A stretch of DNA of 64,000 nt, taken from Pseudomonas sp. (lineage in GTDB: Bacteria; Pseudomonadota; Gammaproteobacteria; Pseudomonadales; Pseudomonadaceae). The notes under the pieces were generated by a model. The model had not been told where the DNA came from. It did not search any database and saw only the letters and a program-made list of their open reading frames with translations. This document shows, piece after piece, positions 7,549-16,921 of the stretch. The first letter of the stretch is position 1. Each line of letters begins with the position of its first letter. Location of the stretch: NCBI RefSeq assembly GCF_030150285.1, contig NZ_JASLGE010000097.1:25514-89513 (forward strand), in the 5' to 3' direction. The position numbers and the translations under genes were made by a program.

Positions 7549-8998
7549 AGGGCTGCGCAAACCCCGTTTGCCCCGGTCATTGCTGGGCCGCATGTTGTTG
7601 CTCACCTTGTTGGCCATACTGCTGGCGCAAACGCTGTCCAGCCTGATCTGGTTGTCCCAGTTGCGCACCACGCAACTGGAAGGCCTGGTCAACAGCGCTC
7701 GCAGCCTGGCGTACTCGATGAATGCCACCGTGACGTACTTGCGCTCGTTGCCCTTGGCCTATCGCCCGCTGGTGCTCGACCAGTTGCGCAGCATGGGCGG
7801 TACGCGCTTTGTCGTAAGCCTCAACGACAAACCACTGGACATGCAGGTGCTGGCCCCGACCCAGCGCAAGCAGGCCGTGCTGGAGGCGGTTGATCAAGTG
7901 TTGCGCCACTCCCTGGGCCCGCAGGTGGACCTCTCGGTGAAGTTTGTCAGCCCCCAGGACCTGCGTATCTTCAATGCCGGCTTGAAACTCGATGAGCTGC
8001 CGCGTTCGTGGGCGCATTTCGCGTTGACCCTTGAGCCGGTCAACCCGCCGGTGCTGGTGACACAAATCCGCTTGGCCACGGACGAATGGCTGTACATCGC
8101 CTCGCTGTTGCCGCAGCCCTACACCAGCCTTGAAGAGGAAGGGCTGCCCGCCTTGCAACTGTGGTTTATTGTGTTGAGCAGCCTGTTTTTACTGTTGTTT
8201 ATCGGTGTGCTGGTGCATTGGCAAAGCCGCCCGCTCAAGCGCTTGGCGCGGGCGGCGCGTGATATGTCGCTGGGCGAAGACGAGGCCAAACCGGTTGCAA
8301 TCGGCGGTGGCAGTGAAGTGGCGGAGGTGGCACGGGCGTTTAACACCATGCGGGCGCGTATCAGCCGTTACCTGACCGAGCGCGGCCAATTGTTCAGTGC
8401 TATTTCCCATGACCTGCGCACCCCCATCACGCGGTTGCGGTTGCGCGTGGAACTGCTTGAAGACGAGGCCCTGCAGCACAAATTCGGCCGCGATCTGGAT
8501 GAGCTGGAAATGCTCGTCAAAGGCGCGCTGCAATGCGTAAAAGACACAGACATCCACGAAAATATCGAGCCGGTGGACCTGAACCTGTTGCTGGACTGCC
8601 TGATCGAGCCGTATCTGTTACCCCATGGAAATGGCCGCGTGACGGTGCAAGGGCAGGCGCTCAAGGCTTATCCAGGCAAACCGCTGGCGCTACGCCGGTG
8701 CATGGGCAACCTGATCGATAACGCGCTCAAGTACGGTCATAAGGCGCATTTGACCGTTGTGGACCATGAACGCGCCTTTGTATTGACCGTTGATGATGAA
8801 GGCCCGGGCGTGCCACAGCAGCGTCTTGAACAGGTCTTTGAACCTCATGTTCGCCTGGCTGGACAGCAACAGGGCTACGGCCTGGGGCTCGGTATCGCGC
8901 GTAGCATTGCCCACAGCCATGGCGGCGAAGTGAGCTTGCAGAACCTGCGCGTCAAAGGCTTGCGCGTTACTTTGTATTTGCCTCGAAATGCCGATTGA
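7538..8998 (+). CDS. gtrS: Sensor histidine kinase of the glucose two-component system
   Basis: Membrane sensor kinase, 486 aa. Membrane segments lie at about 17-37 and 203-224 and flank a periplasmic sensor loop of some 165 residues, which in this family senses 2-ketogluconate or 6-phosphogluconate-type ligands. Then come HAMP (about 225-280), the phospho-acceptor His in AISHDLRTPITRLR (about residue 291), the N box CMGNLIDNALKYG and G boxes DEGPGVP and GYGLGLGIARS. The start overlaps gltR by 11 bp. The 3' end overlaps the convergent AP2-like gene by 32 bp. Confidence 0.9.
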   Translation: MVFKGLRKPRLPRSLLGRMLLLTLLAILLAQTLSSLIWLSQLRTTQLEGLVNSARSLAYSMNATVTYLRSLPLAYRPLVLDQLRSMGGTRFVVSLNDKPLDMQVLAPTQRKQAVLEAVDQVLRHSLGPQVDLSVKFVSPQDLRIFNAGLKLDELPRSWAHFALTLEPVNPPVLVTQIRLATDEWLYIASLLPQPYTSLEEEGLPALQLWFIVLSSLFLLLFIGVLVHWQSRPLKRLARAARDMSLGEDEAKPVAIGGGSEVAEVARAFNTMRARISRYLTERGQLFSAISHDLRTPITRLRLRVELLEDEALQHKFGRDLDELEMLVKGALQCVKDTDIHENIEPVDLNLLLDCLIEPYLLPHGNGRVTVQGQALKAYPGKPLALRRCMGNLIDNALKYGHKAHLTVVDHERAFVLTVDDEGPGVPQQRLEQVFEPHVRLAGQQQGYGLGLGIARSIAHSHGGEVSLQNLRVKGLRVTLYLPRNAD

Positions 8999-9614
8999 TC
9001 GACTGGCGGGCCTGTTCGGCACTGATGGGCAGTACCGGTTCCAAATGGGTTTTGGTGCTGTCTTCTAGCGCAGTCTTCAGTTCGCGGGGCTTATTCATGG
9101 CCGCCTTGATGCGGTTTTCACGCACGCGTCGGCTGGTTTGGCTGAAATGCTGCTGCAGTTTTTCCATGGCCACGTCATAGGGCTCGTTGCACAGCGTCAA
9201 TTGCCGCTCGCGCTCCTGCAACGCCAGTTGCTTGGCCTCGTCATCGCCATAGCGGTCAATGCGAAAGCTTTTGCTCAAGTTGTAACCATGAATACGGGTG
9301 GTCGCCCGCCAGTATTCAATATGGTTGGATTGAACCCGGTACACCCCCGGGTGGCCGCTGGTGTTGTGAGGCATCAATCGCTGGCGGCATTCATATGAAA
9401 ACGAGAGCGGGGCTTTCAGTGCCAGCTCATCACGCAGGGCCTCGGCGGCTGCCAACGCGGCCGATTCGCCACCGTACTCAGCGAAATTGAAGAGGTGCAC
9501 ATGGTTTCTTCCCGCGTGCTGGACATCGACTTTCCAGGCGTAGGGTTGGCCGTCAGGGTGTTTGGCGGCGTAAATGAAGCAATGATTGCGAGGTGTCAGG
9601 CTTTTTTTCTGCAT
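8967..9614 (-). CDS. AP2-like domain protein of unknown function
   Basis: The 215-aa protein is not a named enzyme. Residues about 85-140 resemble the AP2/ERF-type DNA-binding fold seen in some bacterial and phage proteins: SGHPGVYRVQ, then YWRATTRIHGYNLSKSFRIDR, then a helix DEAKQLALQERERQL. The rest is charged and helical, with a basic C-terminal half (RRVRENRIKAAMNK). I place the start at ATG 9614 because AGGAG lies 9 nt upstream; the in-frame ATG at 9623 is too close to that site. It converges on gtrS with 32 bp of overlap. A DNA-binding role is inference from the fold only. Confidence 0.6.
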   Translation of the reverse strand: MQKKSLTPRNHCFIYAAKHPDGQPYAWKVDVQHAGRNHVHLFNFAEYGGESAALAAAEALRDELALKAPLSFSYECRQRLMPHNTSGHPGVYRVQSNHIEYWRATTRIHGYNLSKSFRIDRYGDDEAKQLALQERERQLTLCNEPYDVAMEKLQQHFSQTSRRVRENRIKAAMNKPRELKTALEDSTKTHLEPVLPISAEQARQSINRHFEANTK

Positions 9615-9851
9615 GGTGCACATCTCCTGATAGTGTCAGCATCCGTTCTTAAGAAGGGGTGATGAATAGCAGACTCGCTGAAGTTTTTTGCAGGTACAAC
9701 GTGGGAAAACGACTTCGGGATGTGTCCTACAGGGAATGCGGAAAAAGCTTTACATGGAGTTGGGTGCAAGTCCAAACACGAGTCAGAACACAGGGCTTGG
9801 GCCTGGCGAATAATCATCGGAACTCACACAAGTCGGTGCTCAATGTCACCG

Positions 9852-9881
9852 TTTCGTGACAAATGCGCGTCTTTTCGTGAC
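9852..9881 (+). promoter_or_regulatory. Direct repeats upstream of gtsA, candidate GltR site
   Basis: TTTCGTGAC occurs at 9852-9860 and again at 9873-9881, a 21-bp period, which is two helical turns. OmpR-family regulators bind such direct repeats. The pair lies 84-113 bp upstream of the gtsA start. The rest of the 350-bp gap (9615-9964) shows no convincing gene. Confidence 0.4.
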
Positions 9882-9943
9882 GTGAGGCGCGACAGTGATG
9901 GATAGACTCATGGCAAGCGCAAGCAACAGACTTGCACCGCGAT

Positions 9944-9954
9944 AACAACAAGAA
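9944..9954 (+). promoter_or_regulatory. Candidate Crc/Hfq (CA) motifs before gtsA
   Basis: AACAACAA and the overlapping AACAAGAA both fit AAnAAnAA and run into the AAAGG ribosome-binding site of gtsA. Hfq/Crc binding there would block translation when preferred carbon sources are present. Confidence 0.6.
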
Positions 9955-9964
9955 AGGTTCTGAC

Positions 9965-11251
9965 ATGAATTCGTTCAATCGCCTCGCCGTTGTCATTTCT
10001 CTCGTTTCATTACTGCCCCTGAATGCCTATGCCGCTGATACCGCCCCCAAAGGCGAAGTTGAAGTGGTGCACTGGTGGACCTCGGGTGGTGAAGCCAAAG
10101 CCGTCGGTGTGCTTAAGGCCCTGATGGAGAAAGATGGCTTCGCCTGGAAAGACGGTGCGGTAGCCGGTGGCGGCGGTGCAGCGGCCATGACCGTCCTCAA
10201 GACCCGCGCCGTCTCGGGCAACCCGCCTTCAGCCGCTCAAATCAAAGGCCCCGACTTGCAGGATTGGGGCGCATTGGGGTTACTGGCACCGCTCGATGAC
10301 GTGTCCAGCGCCAACCACTGGGACTCGCTGTTGTCCAAAACCGTGTCCGACATCATGAAAGTGGACGGCCATTACGTGGCCGTGCCACTGAACATTCACC
10401 GCGTTAACTGGCTGTGGATCAACCCGCAGGTGTTCAAGAAAGCCGGGATCGACAAAGCACCGGCCACCCTTGAGGAACTGTATGCCGCGGGTGACAAACT
10501 TAAGGCCGCCGGTTTTATTCCGTTGGCACACGGCGGTCAGCCTTGGCAGGACAGCACAGTATTTGAAGACCTGGTGCTGAGCATCATGGGGACCGATGGC
10601 TATAAGAAGGCTCTGGTCGACCTGGATGAAACCACGCTGACAAGCGCGCAGATGGCGGAAGTCTTCACGGCGCTGAAAAAACTCCAGGGGTATATGGACC
10701 CCGATGGCACCGGCCAGGACTGGAACCTGGAAGCCGCCAAAGTGATTAGCGGCAAGGCGGGTATGCAGATCATGGGGGACTGGGCCAAAAGCGAGTGGAC
10801 CGCCGCAGGGAAAAAGGCGGGTACTGACTATGAGTGTGTACCGTTCCCAGGCACCCAAGGCAGCTTCATTTACAACATCGACTCCCTGGCCATGTTCAAG
10901 CTGGCCGGTAGCAAGAACACCCCCGGTAATATTGCGGCCCAGAATGACTTGGCCAAGGTCGTGCTTGAACCGCAATTCCAATACGTGTTCAACGAAAACA
11001 AAGGTTCCATCCCGGTGCGCAATGATCTGGACATGACCCGTTTCGACAGCTGTGGCCAGGCCTCTGCCAAGGATTTTGCCGCCGCCGACAAGGCCGGCAA
11101 GCTGGAACCGAGCATGGCCCACAACATGGCCACATCGCTGGCCGTGCAGGGGGCCATTTTTGATGTCGTGAGCAACTTTATGAGCGACAAAAATGCCGAC
11201 CCGGCCAAGGCGGGTAAACAATTGGCGTCGGCGATCAAAGCCGCCCGGTAA
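9965..11251 (+). CDS. gtsA: Glucose/mannose ABC importer, periplasmic binding protein
   Basis: Sugar-binding component of the Gts glucose importer. The chosen start (ATG 9965, 428 aa) opens with a clean signal peptide (MNSFNRLAVVISLVSLLPLN, then AYAA) behind AAAGG; the frame is open to 9932 but without a better ribosome-binding site. The mature protein is a family-1 solute-binding protein: VEVVHWWTSGGEAKAV near the N-terminus, and the GGGGAAAMTVLKTR and FVFNENKGSIPVR-type blocks of Pseudomonas GltB/GtsA. It is the first gene of gtsABCD and probably the most abundantly expressed. Confidence 0.94.
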   Translation: MNSFNRLAVVISLVSLLPLNAYAADTAPKGEVEVVHWWTSGGEAKAVGVLKALMEKDGFAWKDGAVAGGGGAAAMTVLKTRAVSGNPPSAAQIKGPDLQDWGALGLLAPLDDVSSANHWDSLLSKTVSDIMKVDGHYVAVPLNIHRVNWLWINPQVFKKAGIDKAPATLEELYAAGDKLKAAGFIPLAHGGQPWQDSTVFEDLVLSIMGTDGYKKALVDLDETTLTSAQMAEVFTALKKLQGYMDPDGTGQDWNLEAAKVISGKAGMQIMGDWAKSEWTAAGKKAGTDYECVPFPGTQGSFIYNIDSLAMFKLAGSKNTPGNIAAQNDLAKVVLEPQFQYVFNENKGSIPVRNDLDMTRFDSCGQASAKDFAAADKAGKLEPSMAHNMATSLAVQGAIFDVVSNFMSDKNADPAKAGKQLASAIKAAR

Positions 11252-11349
11252 CGCCTCATTCTCTCGCCGCGTTCGCGCGGCCCCTTATCTTTCGGTTCAG
11301 GCGGTGTCTGCGGGTGCAGAGGCCGGCGAACCCCTGTGGGAGCATTTCG

Positions 11350-12258
11350 ATGAGTGCTGTGGCGGTATTGCGCAAGGCCTCGCCGTTTGACGCGCTGCAA
11401 CGCTGGTTGCCCAAGCTGGTGCTGGCACCGAGCATGCTGATCGTTCTGGTGGGGTTTTATGGCTACATTTTTTGGACGTTCCTGCTGTCGTTCACCAACT
11501 CCAGTTTTATGCCCAGCTACCAATGGGTCGGGTTACAGCAATACGCCCGGCTGATGGCCAATGATCGCTGGTGGGTGGCGAGCCAGAACCTGGCGGTGTT
11601 TGGTGGCCTGTTTATTGTGATCAGCCTGGTGATTGGCGTGTTTCTGGCGGTGCTGCTTGACCAGCGAATTCGCAAAGAAGGATTTATCCGCACGATTTAC
11701 TTGTACCCCATGGCACTGTCGATGATCGTTACCGGCACGGCCTGGAAATGGCTGCTCAACCCCGGCTTGGGGCTGGACAAAATGCTGCGTGATTGGGGCT
11801 GGGAAGGCTTTCGTTTCGATTGGCTGCTGGACCAGGATCGGGTCGTTTACTGCTTGGTCATCGCTGCCGTGTGGCAGGCATCCGGATTTGTGATGGCGAT
11901 GTTTCTGGCCGGGTTGCGCGGGGTCGATCAATCGATTATTCGGGCAGCTCAAGTGGATGGTGCGAGCTTGCCTGTCATCTATTTGCGCATCGTGCTGCCG
12001 AGCCTGCGCCCGGTGTTTTTCAGCGCCTTTATGATCCTGGCGCACATCGCCATCAAGAGCTTTGACCTGGTGTCGGCGATGACGGCAGGCGGGCCGGGTT
12101 ATTCGTCCGATTTGCCAGCCATGTTCATGTACAACTTCACCTTCAGTCGTGGGCAAATGGGTATTGGTTCAGCCAGCGCCATCATGATGCTGGGGGCGAT
12201 TCTGGCCATCCTCGTGCCTTACCTGTACTCCGAGCTGAGGAGCAAACGCCATGACTGA
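11350..12258 (+). CDS. gtsB: Glucose ABC importer, permease 1
   Basis: Inner-membrane permease, 302 aa from ATG 11350 (TGTGGGAG ribosome-binding site), with six predicted membrane segments. The EAA loop that contacts the ATPase is RAAQVDGASLPVIYLRIVLPSL. The frame is open to 11314 but that stretch is Pro/Cys-rich and lacks a ribosome-binding site. Its end overlaps gtsC by 8 bp. It pairs with GtsC to form the channel for glucose delivered by GtsA. Confidence 0.93.
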   Translation: MSAVAVLRKASPFDALQRWLPKLVLAPSMLIVLVGFYGYIFWTFLLSFTNSSFMPSYQWVGLQQYARLMANDRWWVASQNLAVFGGLFIVISLVIGVFLAVLLDQRIRKEGFIRTIYLYPMALSMIVTGTAWKWLLNPGLGLDKMLRDWGWEGFRFDWLLDQDRVVYCLVIAAVWQASGFVMAMFLAGLRGVDQSIIRAAQVDGASLPVIYLRIVLPSLRPVFFSAFMILAHIAIKSFDLVSAMTAGGPGYSSDLPAMFMYNFTFSRGQMGIGSASAIMMLGAILAILVPYLYSELRSKRHD

Positions 12259-13105
12259 CCTGACGCGCCGCTTCGGTGCATCGCGCTTGACCTTTAGCCG
12301 GGTGGCCATTTACGCCACCTTGATCCTGGCGGCGGCGGTGTACTTGATCCCGCTGGTGGTCATGCTGTTGACCAGCTTTAAAAGCCCGGAAGACATTCGT
12401 ACCGGCAACCTGTTGAGCTGGCCGCAGGTGATTGATGGCATTGGCTGGATCAAGGCCTGGGACACGGTGGGCGGCTATTTCTGGAACTCGGTGAAAATCA
12501 CCGTGCCGGCGGTGCTGATCTCGACCTTTGTGGGGGCCATGAATGGCTACGTGCTGTCGATGTGGCGCTTTCGAGGTTCGCAACTATTCTTCGGCCTGCT
12601 GCTGTTTGGCTGCTTCCTGCCGTTCCAGACCGTCTTGCTGCCGGCTTCGTTCACCATCGGCAAGCTGGGCCTGGCCAACACCACCACGGGCCTGGTGCTG
12701 GTGCATGTGGTGTACGGGCTAGCGTTTACCACGCTGTTTTTCCGCAACTACTACGTGAGTATTCCGGATGCACTGGTCAAGGCGGCGCGCCTGGACGGTG
12801 CCGGCTTCTTCACTATTTTCGGGCGCATTCTACTGCCGATGTCAGTGCCGATCGTGATGGTGTGCCTGATCTGGCAGTTCACTCAAATCTGGAACGACTT
12901 TTTGTTTGGCGTGGTGTTTGCCAGTGGTGATGCGCAGCCCATTACGGTGGCGTTGAACAACTTGGTCAACACCAGCACCGGGGCCAAGGAATACAACGTC
13001 GACATGGCGGCGGCCATGATTGCGGGGTTGCCGACGCTGCTGGTTTACATATTTGCAGGCAAGTATTTCCTGCGCGGGCTCACGTCCGGCGCGGTCAAGG
13101 GGTAA
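12251..13105 (+). CDS. gtsC: Glucose ABC importer, permease 2
   Basis: Second permease of the importer, 284 aa, of the MalG type. Several membrane segments are evident, and the ATPase-contact loop KAARLDGAGFFTIFGRILLP lies at about 177-196. The ATG overlaps the end of gtsB by 8 bp, and gtsD starts 3 bp after its stop, so the four genes form one operon. Confidence 0.93.
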   Translation: MTDLTRRFGASRLTFSRVAIYATLILAAAVYLIPLVVMLLTSFKSPEDIRTGNLLSWPQVIDGIGWIKAWDTVGGYFWNSVKITVPAVLISTFVGAMNGYVLSMWRFRGSQLFFGLLLFGCFLPFQTVLLPASFTIGKLGLANTTTGLVLVHVVYGLAFTTLFFRNYYVSIPDALVKAARLDGAGFFTIFGRILLPMSVPIVMVCLIWQFTQIWNDFLFGVVFASGDAQPITVALNNLVNTSTGAKEYNVDMAAAMIAGLPTLLVYIFAGKYFLRGLTSGAVKG

Positions 13106-13108
13106 GGC

Positions 13109-14269
<1,161 letters not shown>

Positions 14270-14311
14270 ATGCCGGCGCGCAAGGGTTTTGTGGCGCTGT
14301 CTGCGCACAAA

Positions 14312-14340
14312 AAAACGCCAGCAAGGACTTGGCGTTTTCT
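14312..14340 (+). terminator. Intrinsic terminator after gtsD
   Basis: AAAACGCCA (14312-14320) pairs perfectly with TGGCGTTTT (14330-14338) across a 9-nt loop, and the arm ends in a T-tract. It separates gtsABCD from oprB, or attenuates read-through. Confidence 0.8.
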
Positions 14341-14377
14341 GGAATCAACGTAATTCGTGCTCGACATAATGGTTCAT

Positions 14378-14385
14378 AACAAAAA
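14378..14385 (+). promoter_or_regulatory. Candidate Crc/Hfq (CA) motif before oprB
   Basis: AACAAAAA fits AAnAAnAA and ends 15 nt before the oprB ATG, next to the ribosome-binding region GAGGGTCTAGGG. Confidence 0.45.
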
Positions 14386-14400
14386 GACGAGGGTCTAGGG

Positions 14401-15750
14401 ATGAAAAAGCAACACGGCGCGACTCGGCGGGTTTGCCAACTGTCAGCGATGACAGCACTGCTTCTTTCTGCCCATGCGATGGCGGACGAAGCGTTCAGTG
14501 CCGATTCGAAATGGATGACGGGCGACTGGGGCGGTGAGCGCACCCGGCTGATTGAGCAGGGCATCGACATCAAGGCCGACTACGTGGGTGAAGTCGGCGC
14601 GAACCTGGGCGGTGGCTACAACCATGACAAGACGGCGCGCTACAGCGATCAATTTGGCCTGGGCGTGGCCCTGGACCTGCAAAAGCTATGGGGCTGGGAC
14701 AACACCCAGGCCAAGATCCAGCTCACCAACCGTAACGGCCAGAACATCTCCAACGACCGTATCGGCGACCCGCGTGCCGGCACGCTGAGTTCGTCTCAGG
14801 AAGTCTACGGCCGTGGTCATATGGTGCGCCTGACCCAGTTGTACATTCAGCATCAGTTCCTCGACGGCAAGCTGGACGTCAAGGCCGGTTACTTCGGTGA
14901 GGGTGAAGACTTCAACACCTTCGCCTGCGACTTCCAAAACCTGGCGTTTTGTGGTTCGCAAGTGGGCAACTGGGCCACCAACATCTGGTACAACTGGCCG
15001 GTCAGCCAAGCGGCCCTGCGTGTGAAGTACAACATCACGCCCCAGTTCTATGCGCAGATCGGCGCGTACAACCAGAACCCTTCGCAACTGGAGCACGGTA
15101 ACGGCTTTAAACTCAGTGGCAGCGGCACCAAGGGCACCGTGCTGCCGGTCGAGCTGGTGTGGCTGCCGAAGGTCAATGACCTGCCGGGCGAATACCGTGT
15201 CGGTTACTACAAAAGCACCGCGCCCGCCAATGACCTGCGCGAAGACATCAATGGAGCCGATGCCGCCACCACAGGCCAGAGCTACCGTGTTCGTCACAGC
15301 AAGCACGGCTACTGGATCGTGGCGCAGCAACAGCTCACGAGCCATAACGGCGATGCTTCACGTGGTTTGAACATCGCGGTCAACGCCACCTTTCACGACA
15401 AGGCCACCAATATCGTCGACAACTATCAGTCGCTGATGCTGGTGTACAAGGGACCGTTCGATGCGCGGCCCAAAGATGACATCGGCATTGGTGCTGCCCG
15501 CATTCATGTCAACGGGGAAGTGAAGAAAAACGCTGAATTGGCCAACGCCGCCCTGGGGGTCACCGACTACAGTGATCCGCTGTACGCGCCACTGCGCTCG
15601 ACCGAATATAACTACGAGCTCAACTACGGCATTCACGTGACCAACTGGCTGACCGTTCGCCCCAACCTGCAATACATCGCCCACCCGGGCGGCGTTGATC
15701 AGGTGGATAACGCATGGGTCGCGGGCCTGAAAATCCAGTCAACGTTCTAG
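14401..15750 (+). CDS. oprB: Carbohydrate-selective porin OprB
   Basis: Outer-membrane channel that lets glucose and other sugars into the periplasm for GtsA. The 449-aa precursor has a signal peptide (basic start, then MTALLLSAHAMADE), the N-terminal block WMTGDWGGERTRLIEQGIDIKADY typical of the OprB family, alternating beta-strand sequence, and a C-terminal aromatic residue (QSTF) as expected for a beta-barrel recognised by BAM. It is 131 bp behind gtsD, beyond a terminator, and has its own terminator at 15789-15816. Confidence 0.95.
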   Translation: MKKQHGATRRVCQLSAMTALLLSAHAMADEAFSADSKWMTGDWGGERTRLIEQGIDIKADYVGEVGANLGGGYNHDKTARYSDQFGLGVALDLQKLWGWDNTQAKIQLTNRNGQNISNDRIGDPRAGTLSSSQEVYGRGHMVRLTQLYIQHQFLDGKLDVKAGYFGEGEDFNTFACDFQNLAFCGSQVGNWATNIWYNWPVSQAALRVKYNITPQFYAQIGAYNQNPSQLEHGNGFKLSGSGTKGTVLPVELVWLPKVNDLPGEYRVGYYKSTAPANDLREDINGADAATTGQSYRVRHSKHGYWIVAQQQLTSHNGDASRGLNIAVNATFHDKATNIVDNYQSLMLVYKGPFDARPKDDIGIGAARIHVNGEVKKNAELANAALGVTDYSDPLYAPLRSTEYNYELNYGIHVTNWLTVRPNLQYIAHPGGVDQVDNAWVAGLKIQSTF

Positions 15751-15788
15751 GCATCCGCGACTAAGTTTCTTGCTCCTTGTTCCCTCCA

Positions 15789-15816
15789 GCGGATAGCCTT
15801 GGCTATCCGCTTTTTT
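15789..15816 (+). terminator. Intrinsic terminator after oprB
   Basis: GCGGATAGCC (15789-15798), a TT loop, then GGCTATCCGC (15801-15810) followed by six T: a perfect 10-bp stem. Confidence 0.92.
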
Positions 15817-15847
15817 ATAGCGTGCACACCGGCATGATTTTCAGGAC

Positions 15848-16720
15848 ATGTGGCACATGCATGAGCATCCGCTTCACCGTTTTTTCAAATCCCGGCGCGA
15901 GCAACCGATTTTTCAGTGGGAACGCTTTCAGCAGCGCGACGTGCTGGTGATCGACCACCCGCACTGTCAGGCGGTTTTCAGTCGCCAAGGCGCACAATTG
16001 TTGCACTTCAAACCCACCGGGCAAAAACCTTGGCTGTGGTGCGCTGCGAAGTGGCCGCAGGTGGGAGCCATTCGCGGTGGTGTGCCGATTTTTTGGCCGT
16101 GGTATGGGCGCCACCCCCATGAGAACGCATGGCCCTGTCATGGTTGGGCACGGTTGATTGACTGGAAACTGGTGGACAGCAGTGCGGACGAAGAGGGCGT
16201 CAGCCTGCATTGGCGTTTGCAATTGTGTGATTGGCAAGTGGATTTGCACGCACGCCTGGGCGAAGAGATGGAGCTGCGGTTGAGCACCGAACATCAGGAT
16301 GATGAGCCTTGTCAGGTCAGCCAGGCCCTGCGGGCCTATTGGCGTATTGGTGACGTGGCCGAGGTAGCGCTATCCGGCCTGGACGGTGCACGCGGCTATG
16401 ATCAGCTCAACCGCGAAGCGTGCTTGCAGCAGGGCGAATTGCGGGTTGAGGGCGGCTGCCAGCGTGTGTTTCAGCACGAAGGTGAAATGCAACTCAACGA
16501 CCATGCCTGGCAGCGTGCGCTTGGCATTGACACCGGAGACACCGGCAACACGGTAGTCTGGCACCCGGGCAAGCGGCCGTTGCTGGGCGTCAGTTGGAAT
16601 GAAGTGATGGGCTTTGTGTGTGTCGAGTCCACCAGCGGGGAGGGCAGCGGCCAGAGCCTGGCCCCGGGTGAACAAGCACACCTGAGCTTGCAGGCACGGG
16701 CGAGGTTGGTGGAGGCTTGA
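15848..16720 (+). CDS. D-hexose-6-phosphate mutarotase
   Basis: Aldose 1-epimerase fold protein of the YeaD group, which interconverts the alpha and beta anomers of hexose-6-phosphates. The family blocks are GAQLLHFKPTGQKPWLWC, AIRGGVPIFWPWYG and HGWARLIDW, with the catalytic Glu in the C-terminal half (LGVSWNEVMGFVCVE). Length is 290 aa from 15848. The in-frame ATG at 15857 is a better start because AGGA at 15842 is then 11 nt away rather than 2. In other pseudomonads this gene directly precedes hexR; here the Tc toxin pair lies between. Confidence 0.88.
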   Translation: MWHMHEHPLHRFFKSRREQPIFQWERFQQRDVLVIDHPHCQAVFSRQGAQLLHFKPTGQKPWLWCAAKWPQVGAIRGGVPIFWPWYGRHPHENAWPCHGWARLIDWKLVDSSADEEGVSLHWRLQLCDWQVDLHARLGEEMELRLSTEHQDDEPCQVSQALRAYWRIGDVAEVALSGLDGARGYDQLNREACLQQGELRVEGGCQRVFQHEGEMQLNDHAWQRALGIDTGDTGNTVVWHPGKRPLLGVSWNEVMGFVCVESTSGEGSGQSLAPGEQAHLSLQARARLVEA

Positions 16721-16731
16721 GTGCGTGCTCT

Positions 16732-16772
16732 ACACCTTACTGATTTACGTGCGGGTGTAATCAGTAAGGTGT
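16732..16772. repeat. Perfect 14-bp inverted repeat at the toxin locus border
   Basis: ACACCTTACTGATT (16732-16745) and AATCAGTAAGGTGT (16759-16772) are exact inverted copies around a 13-nt loop. There is no T-tract on either strand except a short CTTT, so a terminator role for the mutarotase gene is possible but not typical. It lies 12 bp after that gene. Confidence 0.6.
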
Positions 16773-16827
16773 CTTTGAGGTCATTAGGTTCTGTACGCAA
16801 TGTATCTGCGCTCGGTGATGCTGCGTT

Positions 16828-16901
16828 GAAAACAGGCTCAGAATGCTCATTTACACCACGTAAAGTCGTACGCGACCCCGGCCGTTCCTCGCCTGTTTTT
16901 C
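16828..16901. other. Long-loop hairpin upstream of the tcC stop
   Basis: GAAAACAGGC (16828-16837) pairs with GCCTGTTTTTC (16891-16901), one T bulged. The surrounding text (GTTCTGTACGCAATGTATCTGCG and CTCGGTGATGCTGCG) looks like one arm of a larger palindromic element whose other arm is missing. Function unknown; it may be a damaged repeat marking the locus edge. Confidence 0.35.
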
Positions 16902-16921
16902 GCTAGAAAACAATGTGCCCA

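Noticed and set aside
9659..9905. Short open frames between the AP2-like gene and gtsA
   Set aside because: They lack ribosome-binding sites and any family match, and overlap the likely gts control region.
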